DNA of 64,000 bases, taken from contig JALONL010000001.1 in assembly GCA_025454955.1 (NCBI GenBank), forward strand, positions 154,004-218,003, read 5' to 3'. The DNA comes from Bacteroidia bacterium (GTDB lineage: Bacteria > Bacteroidota > Bacteroidia > Palsa-965). How positions within the stretch are numbered: position 1 is the stretch's first letter; the number at the start of each line of letters is the position of its first letter. Of this stretch, positions 1 to 8,220 are shown in pieces. The translations under genes were made by a program, and so were the position numbers. Under the pieces are notes generated by a model. That model worked only from the letters and a program-made list of their open reading frames with translations. It ran no database searches and had not been told where the DNA came from.

Positions 1-1
1 C

Positions 2-535
2 GCCCGCCGCGATAAGCAGGACATGCTCGACCCGCTTATTGTAAGCTGGGGCTACGAAAGCGCGGCTCCCACGCACTCGCGCTTTATCGACTACCACGAA
101 ATGCAGGGCACCAACGATTTCAGTGCTTACCTGGCCCTGCCTGCGTGTATTGAGTTTATGCAACAGCATAACTGGCCCGAGGTAAGCCGCCAGTGTTTGG
201 AACTTACGTTGCAAAACATTCCGCGTTTTGCGGCATTGCTGCGTACTGTGCCGTTGGCTCCGTTGAATAGTGGGATGTTTGGACAAATGTGCAGCCTTGC
301 GGTGGCTTCGACAGGCTCAGCCACCGCGACAGGCTCAGCCACCGCGGCAGGCTCGGCTGCTGCGGGAGCTGCCGTTGATGCGGCGGCGCTTAAAAAGCGG
401 TTGTATGAGGAGTTTAAGATTGAAGCTCCGATAATGATGCATAACGGGCAGGCTTATTTGCGGTATTCTATTCAGGGGTTTAATACGCAGGATGATCTGG
501 ACAGGTTGTTTGAGGCGCTGGAGGAGATTTTGTGA
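2..535 (+). CDS. Class V aminotransferase (isopenicillin-N epimerase-like), 3' end
   Basis: The gene enters from the left edge: the frame is open from base 2 and the internal ATG at 23 is not a natural start. About 178 residues of the C-terminal part of a fold-type I PLP enzyme are visible. The stretch WGYES...THSRFIDYHEMQGTNDFSAYL matches the pattern seen in the isopenicillin-N epimerase/cysteine-desulfurase-like subgroup, and the end (RYSIQGFNTQDDLDRLFEAL) is the usual small-domain terminus. The PLP lysine lies upstream of the window. A loop that is normally short has been lengthened by an Ala/Gly/Ser/Thr-rich insert encoded by an 18-bp tandem repeat (listed separately). The substrate cannot be inferred. 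Family assignment is good, exact function is open. Confidence 0.8.
   Translation, partial: ARRDKQDMLDPLIVSWGYESAAPTHSRFIDYHEMQGTNDFSAYLALPACIEFMQQHNWPEVSRQCLELTLQNIPRFAALLRTVPLAPLNSGMFGQMCSLAVASTGSATATGSATAAGSAAAGAAVDAAALKKRLYEEFKIEAPIMMHNGQAYLRYSIQGFNTQDDLDRLFEALEEIL
301..363. repeat. In-frame 18-bp tandem repeat inside the aminotransferase
   Basis: Three head-to-tail 18-bp units lie at 310-327, 328-345 and 346-363, each a variant of GACAGGCTCAGCCACCGC and encoding TGSATA, TGSATA, AGSAAA. Bases 301-325 also form a hairpin with GGTGGC and GCCACC arms around TTCGACAGGC. The core resembles a TTCGACAGGCTCAGCC-type sequence that I know as a common dispersed repeat in Bacteroidota and other genomes. 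Here it sits within a reading frame without breaking it. Confidence 0.75.
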
Positions 536-604
536 GGATTTACGATTGATAAACGAATTAAAAACGTATAAACTAACCGGTTAATAATAAATTGAAGGAG
601 CAAA

Positions 605-769
605 ATGAAAGATCAAAAATTTCCCTATTTCGGATTACTCCCCATTTGTGAAGAAAAAAGAAAGATACAGATATTGAAAAAAGCCATTGAACAAGGCAAA
701 GTCAGCGGAATTTCCGATGATTTTGACCCGATAAAGCACCTTGAATTCTTAAAAGGAAGGCATAAATAA
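605..769 (+). CDS. Orphan ParD-antitoxin-like C-terminal tail, 54 aa
   Basis: A 54-codon gene with a clear AAGGAG ribosome site at 595-600, five bases before the ATG, which is strong for this genome. Residues 16-54 (EEKRKIQILKKAIEQGKVSG, then DDFDPIKHLEFLKG) look like the toxin-binding C-terminal half of ParD antitoxins, which typically read ALRxAIxEGxxSG...DFDPxxHLExLK. The N-terminal ribbon-helix-helix DNA-binding half of ParD (about 40 residues) is absent and replaced by some 15 unrelated residues. No ParE toxin follows; the next gene is a 232-aa protein I do not recognise. It could be a solitary anti-toxin, a decayed TA locus, or an unrelated small protein. Confidence 0.5.
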   Translation: MKDQKFPYFGLLPICEEKRKIQILKKAIEQGKVSGISDDFDPIKHLEFLKGRHK

Positions 770-794
770 AAGGAACCAGCAACCGGTGCTAGTA

Positions 795-1493
795 ATGAAA
801 AAAATCATTCACCAATCGTTCGAGGAATACCGTATTCAAACCGGCTTGCATCGTTTTCCTGTTAGCGAGGAAATGCTGGAACACCAACGAAAACAACACG
901 AATCGTACTTACGGTATCTTGAAGAATGCAACTATTTTGAACCGGCAGAAATAGATTTCACCGATACGGTTTCCGGGAATTACAATAAAAGCCTGTATCA
1001 GCTTTTTGAGATAGAGCGTATTGAAGAAGGACAGGTTTATGTATTGATAAAACACTCTTTTCAACCCGAAATACTGCTTATTTTCGGAAAGGACGATAAC
1101 GGTTATAATTACACCTGCAGGTGGTTAGAATCGCAATACTGGGCGAGACAGTATGAGAAAAACATTCCTGAAGAAATTCATATTCACCAATCGGTTTGGC
1201 GACCTGATGGTGTTTCGGGCGATGAATTGAAAAGGTTGTTGCACACCATGCTTGCCGATGCCCGTAAGGACTCTAAATTAATGATCATCCTCGACGGGGT
1301 GGTGTACGATTTATTTATCCGCCAGAATGGCGAAATAAAGAAGTTTACCAAACATTCGCCACCCGGAGAATCGGCCACGGGTTTGTGTATTGCGGTGTTT
1401 GATGAGATTGTGGCTCTGGCTTGCGAAGAAAAAAACAACACCGGCGATTTTAAACGAGCCTTACAGGCACTGGCAGAAATGGTTGACGGTTAA
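795..1493 (+). CDS. Hypothetical protein, 232 aa
   Basis: I do not recognise this family. The ATG at 795 (MKKIIHQSFEEYRIQ) is preferred over the in-frame GTG at 786. The protein is soluble-looking and acidic, with no signal peptide or membrane segment. The C-terminal half (about residues 130-232: HTMLADARKDSKLMIILDGV, then a conserved-looking ESATGLC) reads like a compact alpha/beta domain. It follows the ParD-like tail by 25 bp in the same direction, so the two may be co-transcribed, although its length and composition do not look like a ParE/RelE toxin. The downstream gene is convergent, with 12 bp between the stops. Confidence 0.6.
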   Translation: MKKIIHQSFEEYRIQTGLHRFPVSEEMLEHQRKQHESYLRYLEECNYFEPAEIDFTDTVSGNYNKSLYQLFEIERIEEGQVYVLIKHSFQPEILLIFGKDDNGYNYTCRWLESQYWARQYEKNIPEEIHIHQSVWRPDGVSGDELKRLLHTMLADARKDSKLMIILDGVVYDLFIRQNGEIKKFTKHSPPGESATGLCIAVFDEIVALACEEKNNTGDFKRALQALAEMVDG

Positions 1494-1505
1494 GCACCAC
1501 ACAGG

Positions 1506-1790
1506 TCACTTCCCGAAATACGTACCCGTATTATCGGTGGCCACATCGCGCAAAATAAGTTTGTTATCGGCTCCCACACGTTTGTTTACCTCTGTCACCA
1601 CTGCCCGCGCAGTATCGCGCCAGTAAATTGTATCGTGTGCAATGCGAAATGATGTGGGCGGGGCAAAAGACAGCCAGTCGCCGATGTGATGGCCGTGGCC
1701 ATATTTCCACTCATGTTTGCGCACATAATCGCTGTTGCTTTCGCAAGCTGCAATTAAAAACAGTAAAGGCCAAACGAGTGTTTTTTTCAT
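1506..1790 (-). CDS. Small lipoprotein, 94 aa
   Basis: The start is placed at MKKTLVWP (1790) because it gives a compact signal peptide; an in-frame ATG nine bases upstream is possible. Residues 1-17 form a lipoprotein signal with lipobox LIAAC, so the mature protein should be anchored in a membrane through its cysteine. The mature 78 residues contain a His-rich stretch (KYGHGHHIG) and end in DNTGTYFGK, and the middle (APPTSFRIAHDTIYWRDTAR) looks like one beta-rich domain. It lies upstream of the beta-lactamase-fold gene on the same strand? No: the hydrolase gene lies to its right and is transcribed towards it, ending at 1810, so this small gene is downstream of it and begins 20 bp after its stop. 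Function unknown. Confidence 0.6.
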   Translation of the reverse strand: MKKTLVWPLLFLIAACESNSDYVRKHEWKYGHGHHIGDWLSFAPPTSFRIAHDTIYWRDTARAVVTEVNKRVGADNKLILRDVATDNTGTYFGK

Positions 1791-1809
1791 GTGAAACATT
1801 TCCGAAAAA

Positions 1810-3354
1810 TTACTTCTTCGGCGGCTTCTTCAAAAACACATACGGCATATTATCCAAAAACCCCGGCAAATGCACGGTAAGCGTTTTCACCGTACCATCG
1901 GCATTGAGCTCAAACTCGGCGGGCGAAATGCCCCATAGCGGCGAATTGAACGAGCAGAGCATTTTGCCATTGCCCATGTACTCGATTTTGGCACTCATTT
2001 GCGGGTGGTGCTGGAAACGTACTATTAACTGGCCGTTTTTGTCCATGTCTATAGCCATGCGGCCGTACACGGGGTGTCCGTACAGGCCCACAAAGGCCGA
2101 AAGGGCCACGGGCGGCTGGCCGGCGGTTTTTACTTCTTCGCGCCATTTGGCAATGTCGGCATCGGCGGCCGCTTCGTCTTCCTGTGTAAACGGCAGCAGG
2201 CGACGGCTGTAGTTTTTGTAGGGCTGGCCGCAAAACGCATCAATAAGCTGGTAGCGCAGGGCGGTAAAGAGGCTGTTGTTGTCGGTATTGGTGAGTATGA
2301 CGAAGCCCACATTTTCTTCGGGAATAAAGCACACGGTAGAGAGGAAACCGCCCGCGCCTCCGTCGTGCCAGATTATTTTGCGTCCGTGAATATCGGCCAT
2401 AAACCAGCCCAGGCCATAAGCCTGAAAGTGCATGCTGGGAAACTGCGCCGAGGTGCGCGGAATGATGGTGTGCGGCGTGTAGGTTTTGCGCAGTGCGGCG
2501 TAGGGCACCACTTCTTTGCCGCCAATGCGTCCGCTGTCTAAGTGCATCTGAATCCAGTGTGCGAGGTCGCTCACGCACGAGTTTATGCTGCCTGCGGGGC
2601 CGAGGTTGTCGATATTGTCGTAGGGCAGCATGAATTGTTTGCCTTCCCAGCGGCTGTAGGGGCGGCAGGCGTTGGTGTCGGTGGTAATGGCTTTGTAGGT
2701 GGTGCTGCTGCGCGTCATGCCCAGCGGTTTGAACAGGCGTTCGGCCACAAAATCGTCCCAGCTTTTGCCGCTGGCCGCCTGCACTGCCTGACCGGCAGCA
2801 AGGTAAGCCGCATTGCAATAGCCAAATGACGAGCGGAAGGGAATTTGCGGCTCATGCTTGGCCATAAGGCCGATGATCTGTTCGCGGTTCAGGTTGGAGT
2901 CCCAGTGTACAAAATCGCCCTGAAACGTTTGCAGCCCTATGCGGTGGCAAAGCAAATCGCGCAGGGTCACCACTTTGTTGGCCAGCGGATCGTTGAGCTG
3001 AAAGCCTGGCAGCCAGCGCCGCACGGTATCATCGAGCGAGAGCTTTTTTTCGTGATCGAGCATGGCCACGGCCGTACCGGTAAAGGCTTTGCTGCACGAG
3101 GCAATCTGAAACAGGGTTTTATCGTTTACACGCCCCGGTTTGCCCACCTCGCGCACCCCATAGCCTTTTGAGGTTACAATTTTCCCGTCTTTCACCACCG
3201 CAATGGCCAGTCCGGGCACGTTCCATGCCGCCATTTCGCGGGCTATGTAGGTGTTCAGGCTGTCGGTTACAAACGAGGGGAGCTTTTGGGCGTGTGTGGT
3301 AGCTGCGCCTGTAAGGAGCAGGAGGCTGAGGAGCAGAATGCGGAGTGGATTCAT
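1810..3354 (-). CDS. Secreted serine hydrolase, beta-lactamase (class C/AmpH) family
   Basis: A 514-aa protein with a Sec signal peptide (residues 1-23, ending THAQ). The beta-lactamase-fold motifs are present: SxxK as S86-C-S-K89, YxN as Y179-C-N181, and the third motif as HDGG at 330-333. These are the catalytic residues of penicillin-binding-protein-like esterases, peptidases and class C lactamases. Residues about 390-510 form a second, beta-rich domain of the DUF3471 type commonly attached to this family. The likely location is the periplasm or outer surface, acting on a peptide, D-amino-acid or ester substrate that cannot be named. A true antibiotic-hydrolysing role is not implied. The small lipoprotein gene follows 20 bp downstream. 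Confidence 0.85.
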   Translation of the reverse strand: MNPLRILLLSLLLLTGAATTHAQKLPSFVTDSLNTYIAREMAAWNVPGLAIAVVKDGKIVTSKGYGVREVGKPGRVNDKTLFQIASCSKAFTGTAVAMLDHEKKLSLDDTVRRWLPGFQLNDPLANKVVTLRDLLCHRIGLQTFQGDFVHWDSNLNREQIIGLMAKHEPQIPFRSSFGYCNAAYLAAGQAVQAASGKSWDDFVAERLFKPLGMTRSSTTYKAITTDTNACRPYSRWEGKQFMLPYDNIDNLGPAGSINSCVSDLAHWIQMHLDSGRIGGKEVVPYAALRKTYTPHTIIPRTSAQFPSMHFQAYGLGWFMADIHGRKIIWHDGGAGGFLSTVCFIPEENVGFVILTNTDNNSLFTALRYQLIDAFCGQPYKNYSRRLLPFTQEDEAAADADIAKWREEVKTAGQPPVALSAFVGLYGHPVYGRMAIDMDKNGQLIVRFQHHPQMSAKIEYMGNGKMLCSFNSPLWGISPAEFELNADGTVKTLTVHLPGFLDNMPYVFLKKPPKK

Positions 3355-3483
3355 GTGGCTAAGGTATTGGGTGGGTGGGTGATTTGCAAGCCGGGTGTTT
3401 TGAACGGGTGTTTTTTTGGTATGGCTGGATTTTTTGTGCGGTTTCGGGCGTTGAACATCTGTTTAATGAATGAATATTGCTTT

Positions 3484-3511
3484 TTGCAGGGCGGAGAATT
3501 GGGTATATTTA
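3484..3511 (+). promoter_or_regulatory. Bacteroidota-type promoter for the 3601 gene
   Basis: TTG at 3484-3486, a 17-bp spacer, then TATATTTA at 3504-3511, one mismatch from the TAnnTTTG -7 consensus. It lies about 90 bp before the ATG at 3601. Confidence 0.5.
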
Positions 3512-3600
3512 TATGTAATGCCCAATGCCGAAAAGCTGGCAAAACGCGCATTCACGTTACAAAAAGTGCGGGGCAAGCACGATAATTAAAGCCGACAAAA

Positions 3601-4407
3601 ATGAACACACAAACTACATTTCTGAAAAAGGCGGCATCCGCATTCTGCTTGCTGGCAGTATTTACTTTCAGCAGCAGACTACACGCACAAATTATTTACA
3701 CCGACATACCCGACGCTACACCCAGCGCATCTTATTCGTTGGATTTGAACAATGACGCTGTGGTTGATTTCATCATTCAATTCTCCATGACAGACAGGAT
3801 AATGTGTTATCCTCAAAACAGCAATGCCTATTCGGGCGATTTTGCGGGTGGTTTATTTTTACCGTGGGCGCTATCGCCATCAACTATTATCTGCGACTCA
3901 TTGGCCACCTGGTATGATTCCAACAGCCCCGGCACAATGGCCTGGGGCACAAGTGCCGGTTACTGGGTAGGACAAACAGACAAGTATCTGGCACTGAAAC
4001 TAATTGTGGGCACGAGCACATACTATGGCTGGGCCCGATTAGATGTAGTGCCCACATCCACATCTTTTACCATAAAAGATTACGCTTACGAGAGTACGCC
4101 TGATGCCTGCATTCAGTCGGGTCAAACTACTGTGGGGATTAATGAAAATGCGGGCGGGAGTGGTTTTTCTATCTATCCCAATCCTTTCTATTCCTCAGCT
4201 ATTATTAAGACAAAGGGGAATCTTAATAATGCAACCCTAACCATTTGCAATTCTTTGGGGCAAACGGTAAAGCAGGTAAATAATATTTCGGGGCAGGTTG
4301 TTTTTTTATCGCGGGATAATCTTTCGGCCGGGGTGTATTTTGTTTTGTTGACGGAGGGAGATAAAGTTATTGCAGTGGAGAAAATTGTAATTGCAGACAC
4401 AGACTAG
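3601..4407 (+). CDS. Secreted protein with T9SS type A sorting domain, 268 aa
   Basis: Signal peptide at residues 1-29 (hydrophobic core AFCLLAVFTF, ending RLHAQ). The middle 150 residues (DINNDAVVDF-like repeat start, W-rich GWARLDV segment) form a beta-rich domain similar to short Bacteroidota surface proteins with an 'F/W-G-W-x-R-L' motif. The last 75 residues are a type A sorting domain: SIYPNPF, then a LGQTVKQ strand, ending in LSAGVYFVLL and a basic tail. This directs export through the outer membrane by the type IX system. The gene stands alone, with its own promoter, and its ligand or substrate is unknown. Confidence 0.8.
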   Translation: MNTQTTFLKKAASAFCLLAVFTFSSRLHAQIIYTDIPDATPSASYSLDLNNDAVVDFIIQFSMTDRIMCYPQNSNAYSGDFAGGLFLPWALSPSTIICDSLATWYDSNSPGTMAWGTSAGYWVGQTDKYLALKLIVGTSTYYGWARLDVVPTSTSFTIKDYAYESTPDACIQSGQTTVGINENAGGSGFSIYPNPFYSSAIIKTKGNLNNATLTICNSLGQTVKQVNNISGQVVFLSRDNLSAGVYFVLLTEGDKVIAVEKIVIADTD

Positions 4408-4554
4408 AACTCTTCTCAAAAGGTCACTTCGGATTCTTTTTCGCACGGGCTTTTCTTTTTGGACAAAGTCTCCAATTATGCCCTGCGAAAAGATATTTGC
4501 CGAAGCAAAAATAATTCAGCCACAAACAATACTGTACAATTAAAAAACCGGCAC

Positions 4555-5043
4555 ATGACAACCCCCAACACCCGCCAAACGAACGAAAACCCATTCGAAA
4601 AGCTAAGAAACATGGCATTTTCTGCCACACCCGAACAGCTTGGTCTTACATTGCCCGCCGACAAGATCATTGTTTACGGAGTAATTATGGATTGGGATAT
4701 GGGCGGTTTTACAGCCACTACCGTGTCGTATTGCACCGGCGATGCCAGTTTGTATTTAAGTTCGGGCGGTGGAGTGATTGGCGGCGGGCAGCATGAAAGT
4801 GTAAGTACTGCGGCAAAACAATTTGTGGCCTTTGCACAGCAATTTCTCCACAATACCACCCAAACCAATGAAACCCCGCTTCCGATAACTGATGAAGTAA
4901 AGTTTTATCTGCTCACCAACAATGGCTTTTACGCCGGACAGGAAATAATGGACAATTTTGAGAACAACACTTCGCGTTGGCTTCCATTATTTGAAGAAGG
5001 AAATAATGTACTCTCGGAATTGCGTATGATAAGCCAGAAATAA
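4555..5043 (+). CDS. Hypothetical cytosolic protein, 162 aa
   Basis: The start is set at MTTPNTRQ (4555); the open frame extends back to an ATG at 4459, but that leader is Asn/Lys-rich and overlaps untranslated-looking sequence. I recognise no named family. The core (DKIIVYGVIMDWDMGGFTAT, a GDASLYLSSGGGVIGGG run, then TDEVKFYLLTNNGFYAGQE) resembles small Bacteroidota proteins of unknown function with a glycine-rich turn between two beta strands. It has no signal peptide or membrane helix. It lies 130 bp before the uracil-DNA-glycosylase-like gene, in the same direction. Confidence 0.6.
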   Translation: MTTPNTRQTNENPFEKLRNMAFSATPEQLGLTLPADKIIVYGVIMDWDMGGFTATTVSYCTGDASLYLSSGGGVIGGGQHESVSTAAKQFVAFAQQFLHNTTQTNETPLPITDEVKFYLLTNNGFYAGQEIMDNFENNTSRWLPLFEEGNNVLSELRMISQK

Positions 5044-5174
5044 AGACGGTCAATAATCACGCCTTTGCGTAGCAGATCGAAACAATAAAGCAGGTTATCT
5101 TAGTTGCACCGGGAAATATTTTCGGCACAAAAGATTCTTTTCTGTGCCCGAAAACCGGCCATCACCACAAACCA

Positions 5175-5756
5175 ATGGACAAACTCCTGCAACAAATAAG
5201 AAACTGTAAAGAGTGTGAACGGCACCTGAAAGACGGTGTTAATCCGGTGGTGGCGGCAAGTACACAAAGCAAAATAATTATTATCGGACAAGCACCCGGG
5301 CGTATAGTTCATGAGACAGGAATTCCGTGGAACGATAAGAGCGGCGACAACCTTCGCAACTGGTTGGGTATAGACAAACCGGTGTTTTACAATGCGCGCC
5401 TGATTGCGTTAATGCCAATGGGTTTTTGCTACCCCGGCACAGGCAAATCGGGCGACCTGCCGCCACGGCCTGAGTGTGCCCCCCTGTGGCACGATAAATT
5501 GCTGAAGCGAATGCCACAGGCCGCACTTGTTTTGCTCATAGGGCAATATGCCCAAAACCATTACCTCGGCAGCAAGGCAAAAAGTACATTAACCGAAACG
5601 GTTAAACAATTCAACACCTATTTGCCCGGTTACTTTCCATTGCCACACCCTTCGCCAAGAAATAATTTATGGCAGGCAAAAAACCGGTGGTTTGAACTGG
5701 AGGTTTTGCCGGAATTAAAACAGCGGGTGAAACAAACTCTGGAAAAGGCACTCTGA
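5175..5756 (+). CDS. Uracil-DNA glycosylase superfamily protein, 193 aa
   Basis: Residues 35-65 hold the family's first motif, GQAPGRIVHETGIPWNDKSG, and residues about 152-158 the second, HPSPRN. These two loops form the uracil pocket and the DNA-minor-groove loop in uracil-DNA glycosylases of the family 4/5-like kind. The N-terminus has two cysteines in CKECERH, and a CAPLWH segment follows later; family 4 enzymes bind an iron-sulphur cluster through four cysteines, but only part of that pattern is seen here, so cluster binding is doubtful. The predicted role is base-excision repair of uracil in DNA. A TATCTTAG sequence near 5097 could be its -7 box. Confidence 0.75.
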   Translation: MDKLLQQIRNCKECERHLKDGVNPVVAASTQSKIIIIGQAPGRIVHETGIPWNDKSGDNLRNWLGIDKPVFYNARLIALMPMGFCYPGTGKSGDLPPRPECAPLWHDKLLKRMPQAALVLLIGQYAQNHYLGSKAKSTLTETVKQFNTYLPGYFPLPHPSPRNNLWQAKNRWFELEVLPELKQRVKQTLEKAL

Positions 5757-6122
5757 TTACCTGAAAACTACCGACAAGGCAGATGAACGAATTAGAGGGG
5801 AAAATGTATAAATTAACACCTGTGCCGAAAATACACGCCCCCTGAAAATCGGTAAACTTGTAGGCGCGATCGGAAAAAGAAGAAGGGACAAAGTGAAATG
5901 ATTAAAACACGGTCGGACAGGCAGGATTAAAATGAGGGTTCGTTTTTTGCTAAACAAAACCGCCAATCAAGTCATACCCAGTACACCAGTCCTGAAACAC
6001 GGGCTTTAATTACAGATAAAGAATACAACGACAAACAAGGTGTATGAAAGAGTGCTCCCGGGCAAAAGCCGGCAAACGAGGACGAAAATCCATAAATTGC
6101 AATAAGAAAACATTGCACCAAG
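5757..6122. other. Intergenic, 366 bp, nothing recognised
   Basis: No credible reading frame, RNA or repeat was found here. It separates two plus-strand genes and is AT-richer than its flanks. Confidence 0.5.
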
Positions 6123-7289
6123 ATGAAATTATACTTCTCCGGTTTGCTCGTGGTACTTGTATTGCTTTTTTGCGGCTTTATTCCGCGAAAAGATAAAAAG
6201 CCCGACACGTCCAGGCTTTCGCCTAAAGCCCAATCCCGCATAGACAGCCTCTTTAGCGAGTTTAACCGAAAAAATACGCCCGGCTATGCAATTGGTGTGC
6301 TCAAAGGGTCGCAGGTGCTTTATTCCAAAGGGTATGGCTCTGCCAATCTCAACTACGAAATTCCCATTACTCCTAATACCGCATTCGACATTGCTTCTGT
6401 ATCAAAACAATTTACGGCAGCCTGTATTGCACTTTTGATTCTCGAAAACAAACTTACCACAGAAACCCCGGCAGCACTCTTCATTCCCGAACTTAACAAG
6501 TACAAAGATACCATCCGCATTAAGCACCTGATTTACAATACCAGCGGCATTGCCGATTATTGGAGATTGCCCCGACCCGACGGAAAAACCTGGATCACCT
6601 TCAACTATTTTGATATTGATTACGCCATTCGGGTTTCGCTAAGCAGCGATACACTGCTGTTTAAGCCCGAAACCAAATGGGACTATTGCAACACCAACTA
6701 CATGCTGCTTACCAAAATTGTGGAGAAAGTGAGCGGACTAACATTTCGCGAATTTTCCCGGCAAAAGCTGTTTGAACCGCTGGGCATGCAGCACACTCTG
6801 ATAAACGACGATGTCACCGAAATAATTAAAAACTATGCAACCCCCTACAACCCGCGAACACAGGAAAATATAGAAGGCTACAGAGAAGAGGGAATTGCAG
6901 CGGGCAAGATCGGTCAGTGGATGCAACATCCACGCATTTCACCACATTACGGAGGAAGCGGGGTGGTTACCACCGTAAACGATTTGCTGAAGTGGAGCGA
7001 AAATTTTATTACCAAAAAGTTTGGCGGAGAGGCATTCTACAACCTCATGCATCGTACAGAAACATTTGCACACGGCCGAAACAACCAGGCCTTTGGGCTG
7101 TACTTCGACAAATATAAAGAACGTAAAAGCGTTGCGTGGGACGGTGGCGATTTTGGCGTGAGTGCCCAGCTCATCCGTTTTCCCGACCAGCAGGTGGCCA
7201 TTGTGGTACTTTCAAACTTGGGCTCGGGCATGTCTTACCGGAAGGCAAACGCCATTGCAGAGGTATTAATTGGTGAGCGTATATTATAG
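6123..7289 (+). CDS. Membrane-anchored or secreted beta-lactamase-fold hydrolase, 388 aa
   Basis: An N-terminal hydrophobic segment (residues 4-20, SGLLVVLVLLFCGF) acts as a signal or anchor; the cysteine at 17 lies in LLFCG, a weak lipobox. The catalytic motifs are SxxK at S92-V-S-K95, YxN at Y188-C-N190, and WDGG near residue 332. The segment RIKHLIYNTSGI is the usual helix-turn after the active-site helix. It has only the catalytic domain, unlike the two-domain hydrolase at 1810-3354, and the two differ enough that they are not recent copies. Substrate unknown; peptide or ester hydrolysis in the periplasm is the family expectation. Confidence 0.85.
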   Translation: MKLYFSGLLVVLVLLFCGFIPRKDKKPDTSRLSPKAQSRIDSLFSEFNRKNTPGYAIGVLKGSQVLYSKGYGSANLNYEIPITPNTAFDIASVSKQFTAACIALLILENKLTTETPAALFIPELNKYKDTIRIKHLIYNTSGIADYWRLPRPDGKTWITFNYFDIDYAIRVSLSSDTLLFKPETKWDYCNTNYMLLTKIVEKVSGLTFREFSRQKLFEPLGMQHTLINDDVTEIIKNYATPYNPRTQENIEGYREEGIAAGKIGQWMQHPRISPHYGGSGVVTTVNDLLKWSENFITKKFGGEAFYNLMHRTETFAHGRNNQAFGLYFDKYKERKSVAWDGGDFGVSAQLIRFPDQQVAIVVLSNLGSGMSYRKANAIAEVLIGERIL

Positions 7290-7336
7290 CAGGATCTTTT
7301 TCGTGTAGTAATTACGTAAAGAAACCCTTGCGCAAA

Positions 7337-8011
7337 ATGAAACAATCGACTTCGTTTGTTATTCTGTTGCTCGTAATCTGTACAATGCTTAGCGGCTGGA
7401 AAAACCTCAGCCCCGGGCAAAACGATAATGATGTAAAACAGATATTAATAGGCACCCAAACCTGGACCACCCAAAACCTTAATACAACCACCTTCCGCAA
7501 CGGCGACACCATTCCCCACGCCCGCACCATGAAACAATGGAAAGCCGCCTCGTGGAAAAAACAACCCGCCTGGTGCTATTACCAAAACGACAGCAACCTC
7601 GGCCGCAAGTATGGCAGGCTTTATAACTTCTACGCCGTAAACGATCCCCGCGGACTGGCCCCGGCGGGCTGGCACATACCCACGGCTGAGGAGTGGTACA
7701 AACTATGCGAACATCTGGGCGGAAGAAAACTGGCCGGCGAAAAAATGAAAAGCACCCAGGGCTGGTTTGGTGACGAAAACGGAACAAACAGCAGCGGTTT
7801 CACAGCCCTGCCCTGCGGCTCGCGCACTTATACGCTCATCAACCAAAACAACGGCTTTCAGGGCCACGGCAAATACTGTATGTGGTGGAGTACTAACCTG
7901 GTGCGGCGAAGCGATGTGTGCGTGTTTATGGTCGCAAGAAGAAGCGATGAACTCATATACACCTTCGCCGATCAGAGCGAAGGCTTGCCGGTGCGCTGCG
8001 TGAAAGATTGA
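7337..8011 (+). CDS. FISUMP-domain protein, 224 aa
   Basis: The start at MKQSTSFV (7337) gives a proper signal peptide; an in-frame ATG nine bases upstream is less likely. The mature protein is one FISUMP domain (named for Fibrobacter succinogenes major paralogous domain): IGTQTWTTQNLNTTTFRNGD at its start, then GLAPAGWHIPTAEEWYKL, LPCGSRTY, and a SEGLPVRCVKD end. This domain is related to the formylglycine-generating-enzyme fold but is not known to be catalytic; it occurs in surface proteins of Bacteroidota and Fibrobacteres. There is no T9SS tail. It lies 47 bp after the hydrolase gene and may be co-transcribed. Confidence 0.85.
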   Translation: MKQSTSFVILLLVICTMLSGWKNLSPGQNDNDVKQILIGTQTWTTQNLNTTTFRNGDTIPHARTMKQWKAASWKKQPAWCYYQNDSNLGRKYGRLYNFYAVNDPRGLAPAGWHIPTAEEWYKLCEHLGGRKLAGEKMKSTQGWFGDENGTNSSGFTALPCGSRTYTLINQNNGFQGHGKYCMWWSTNLVRRSDVCVFMVARRSDELIYTFADQSEGLPVRCVKD

Positions 8012-8220
8012 CGGCTAAAGCCTGCCGGAGAATGATTAGAAAGCACATAACCATTTCCCGTGCAGTTCCGCTGCGTTCGCCAGCCAATGCGTCGTTGCAC
8101 CAGATCACATAAAAACACGTATTTTCGGGGGCTTATGCGCATGATATTCCTTTCGGTACGGCTGCCGGTGGGGATGGCATGGGTTCATTCAAACAAACCA
8201 ACACAGGAGGCTTCTCTTTC

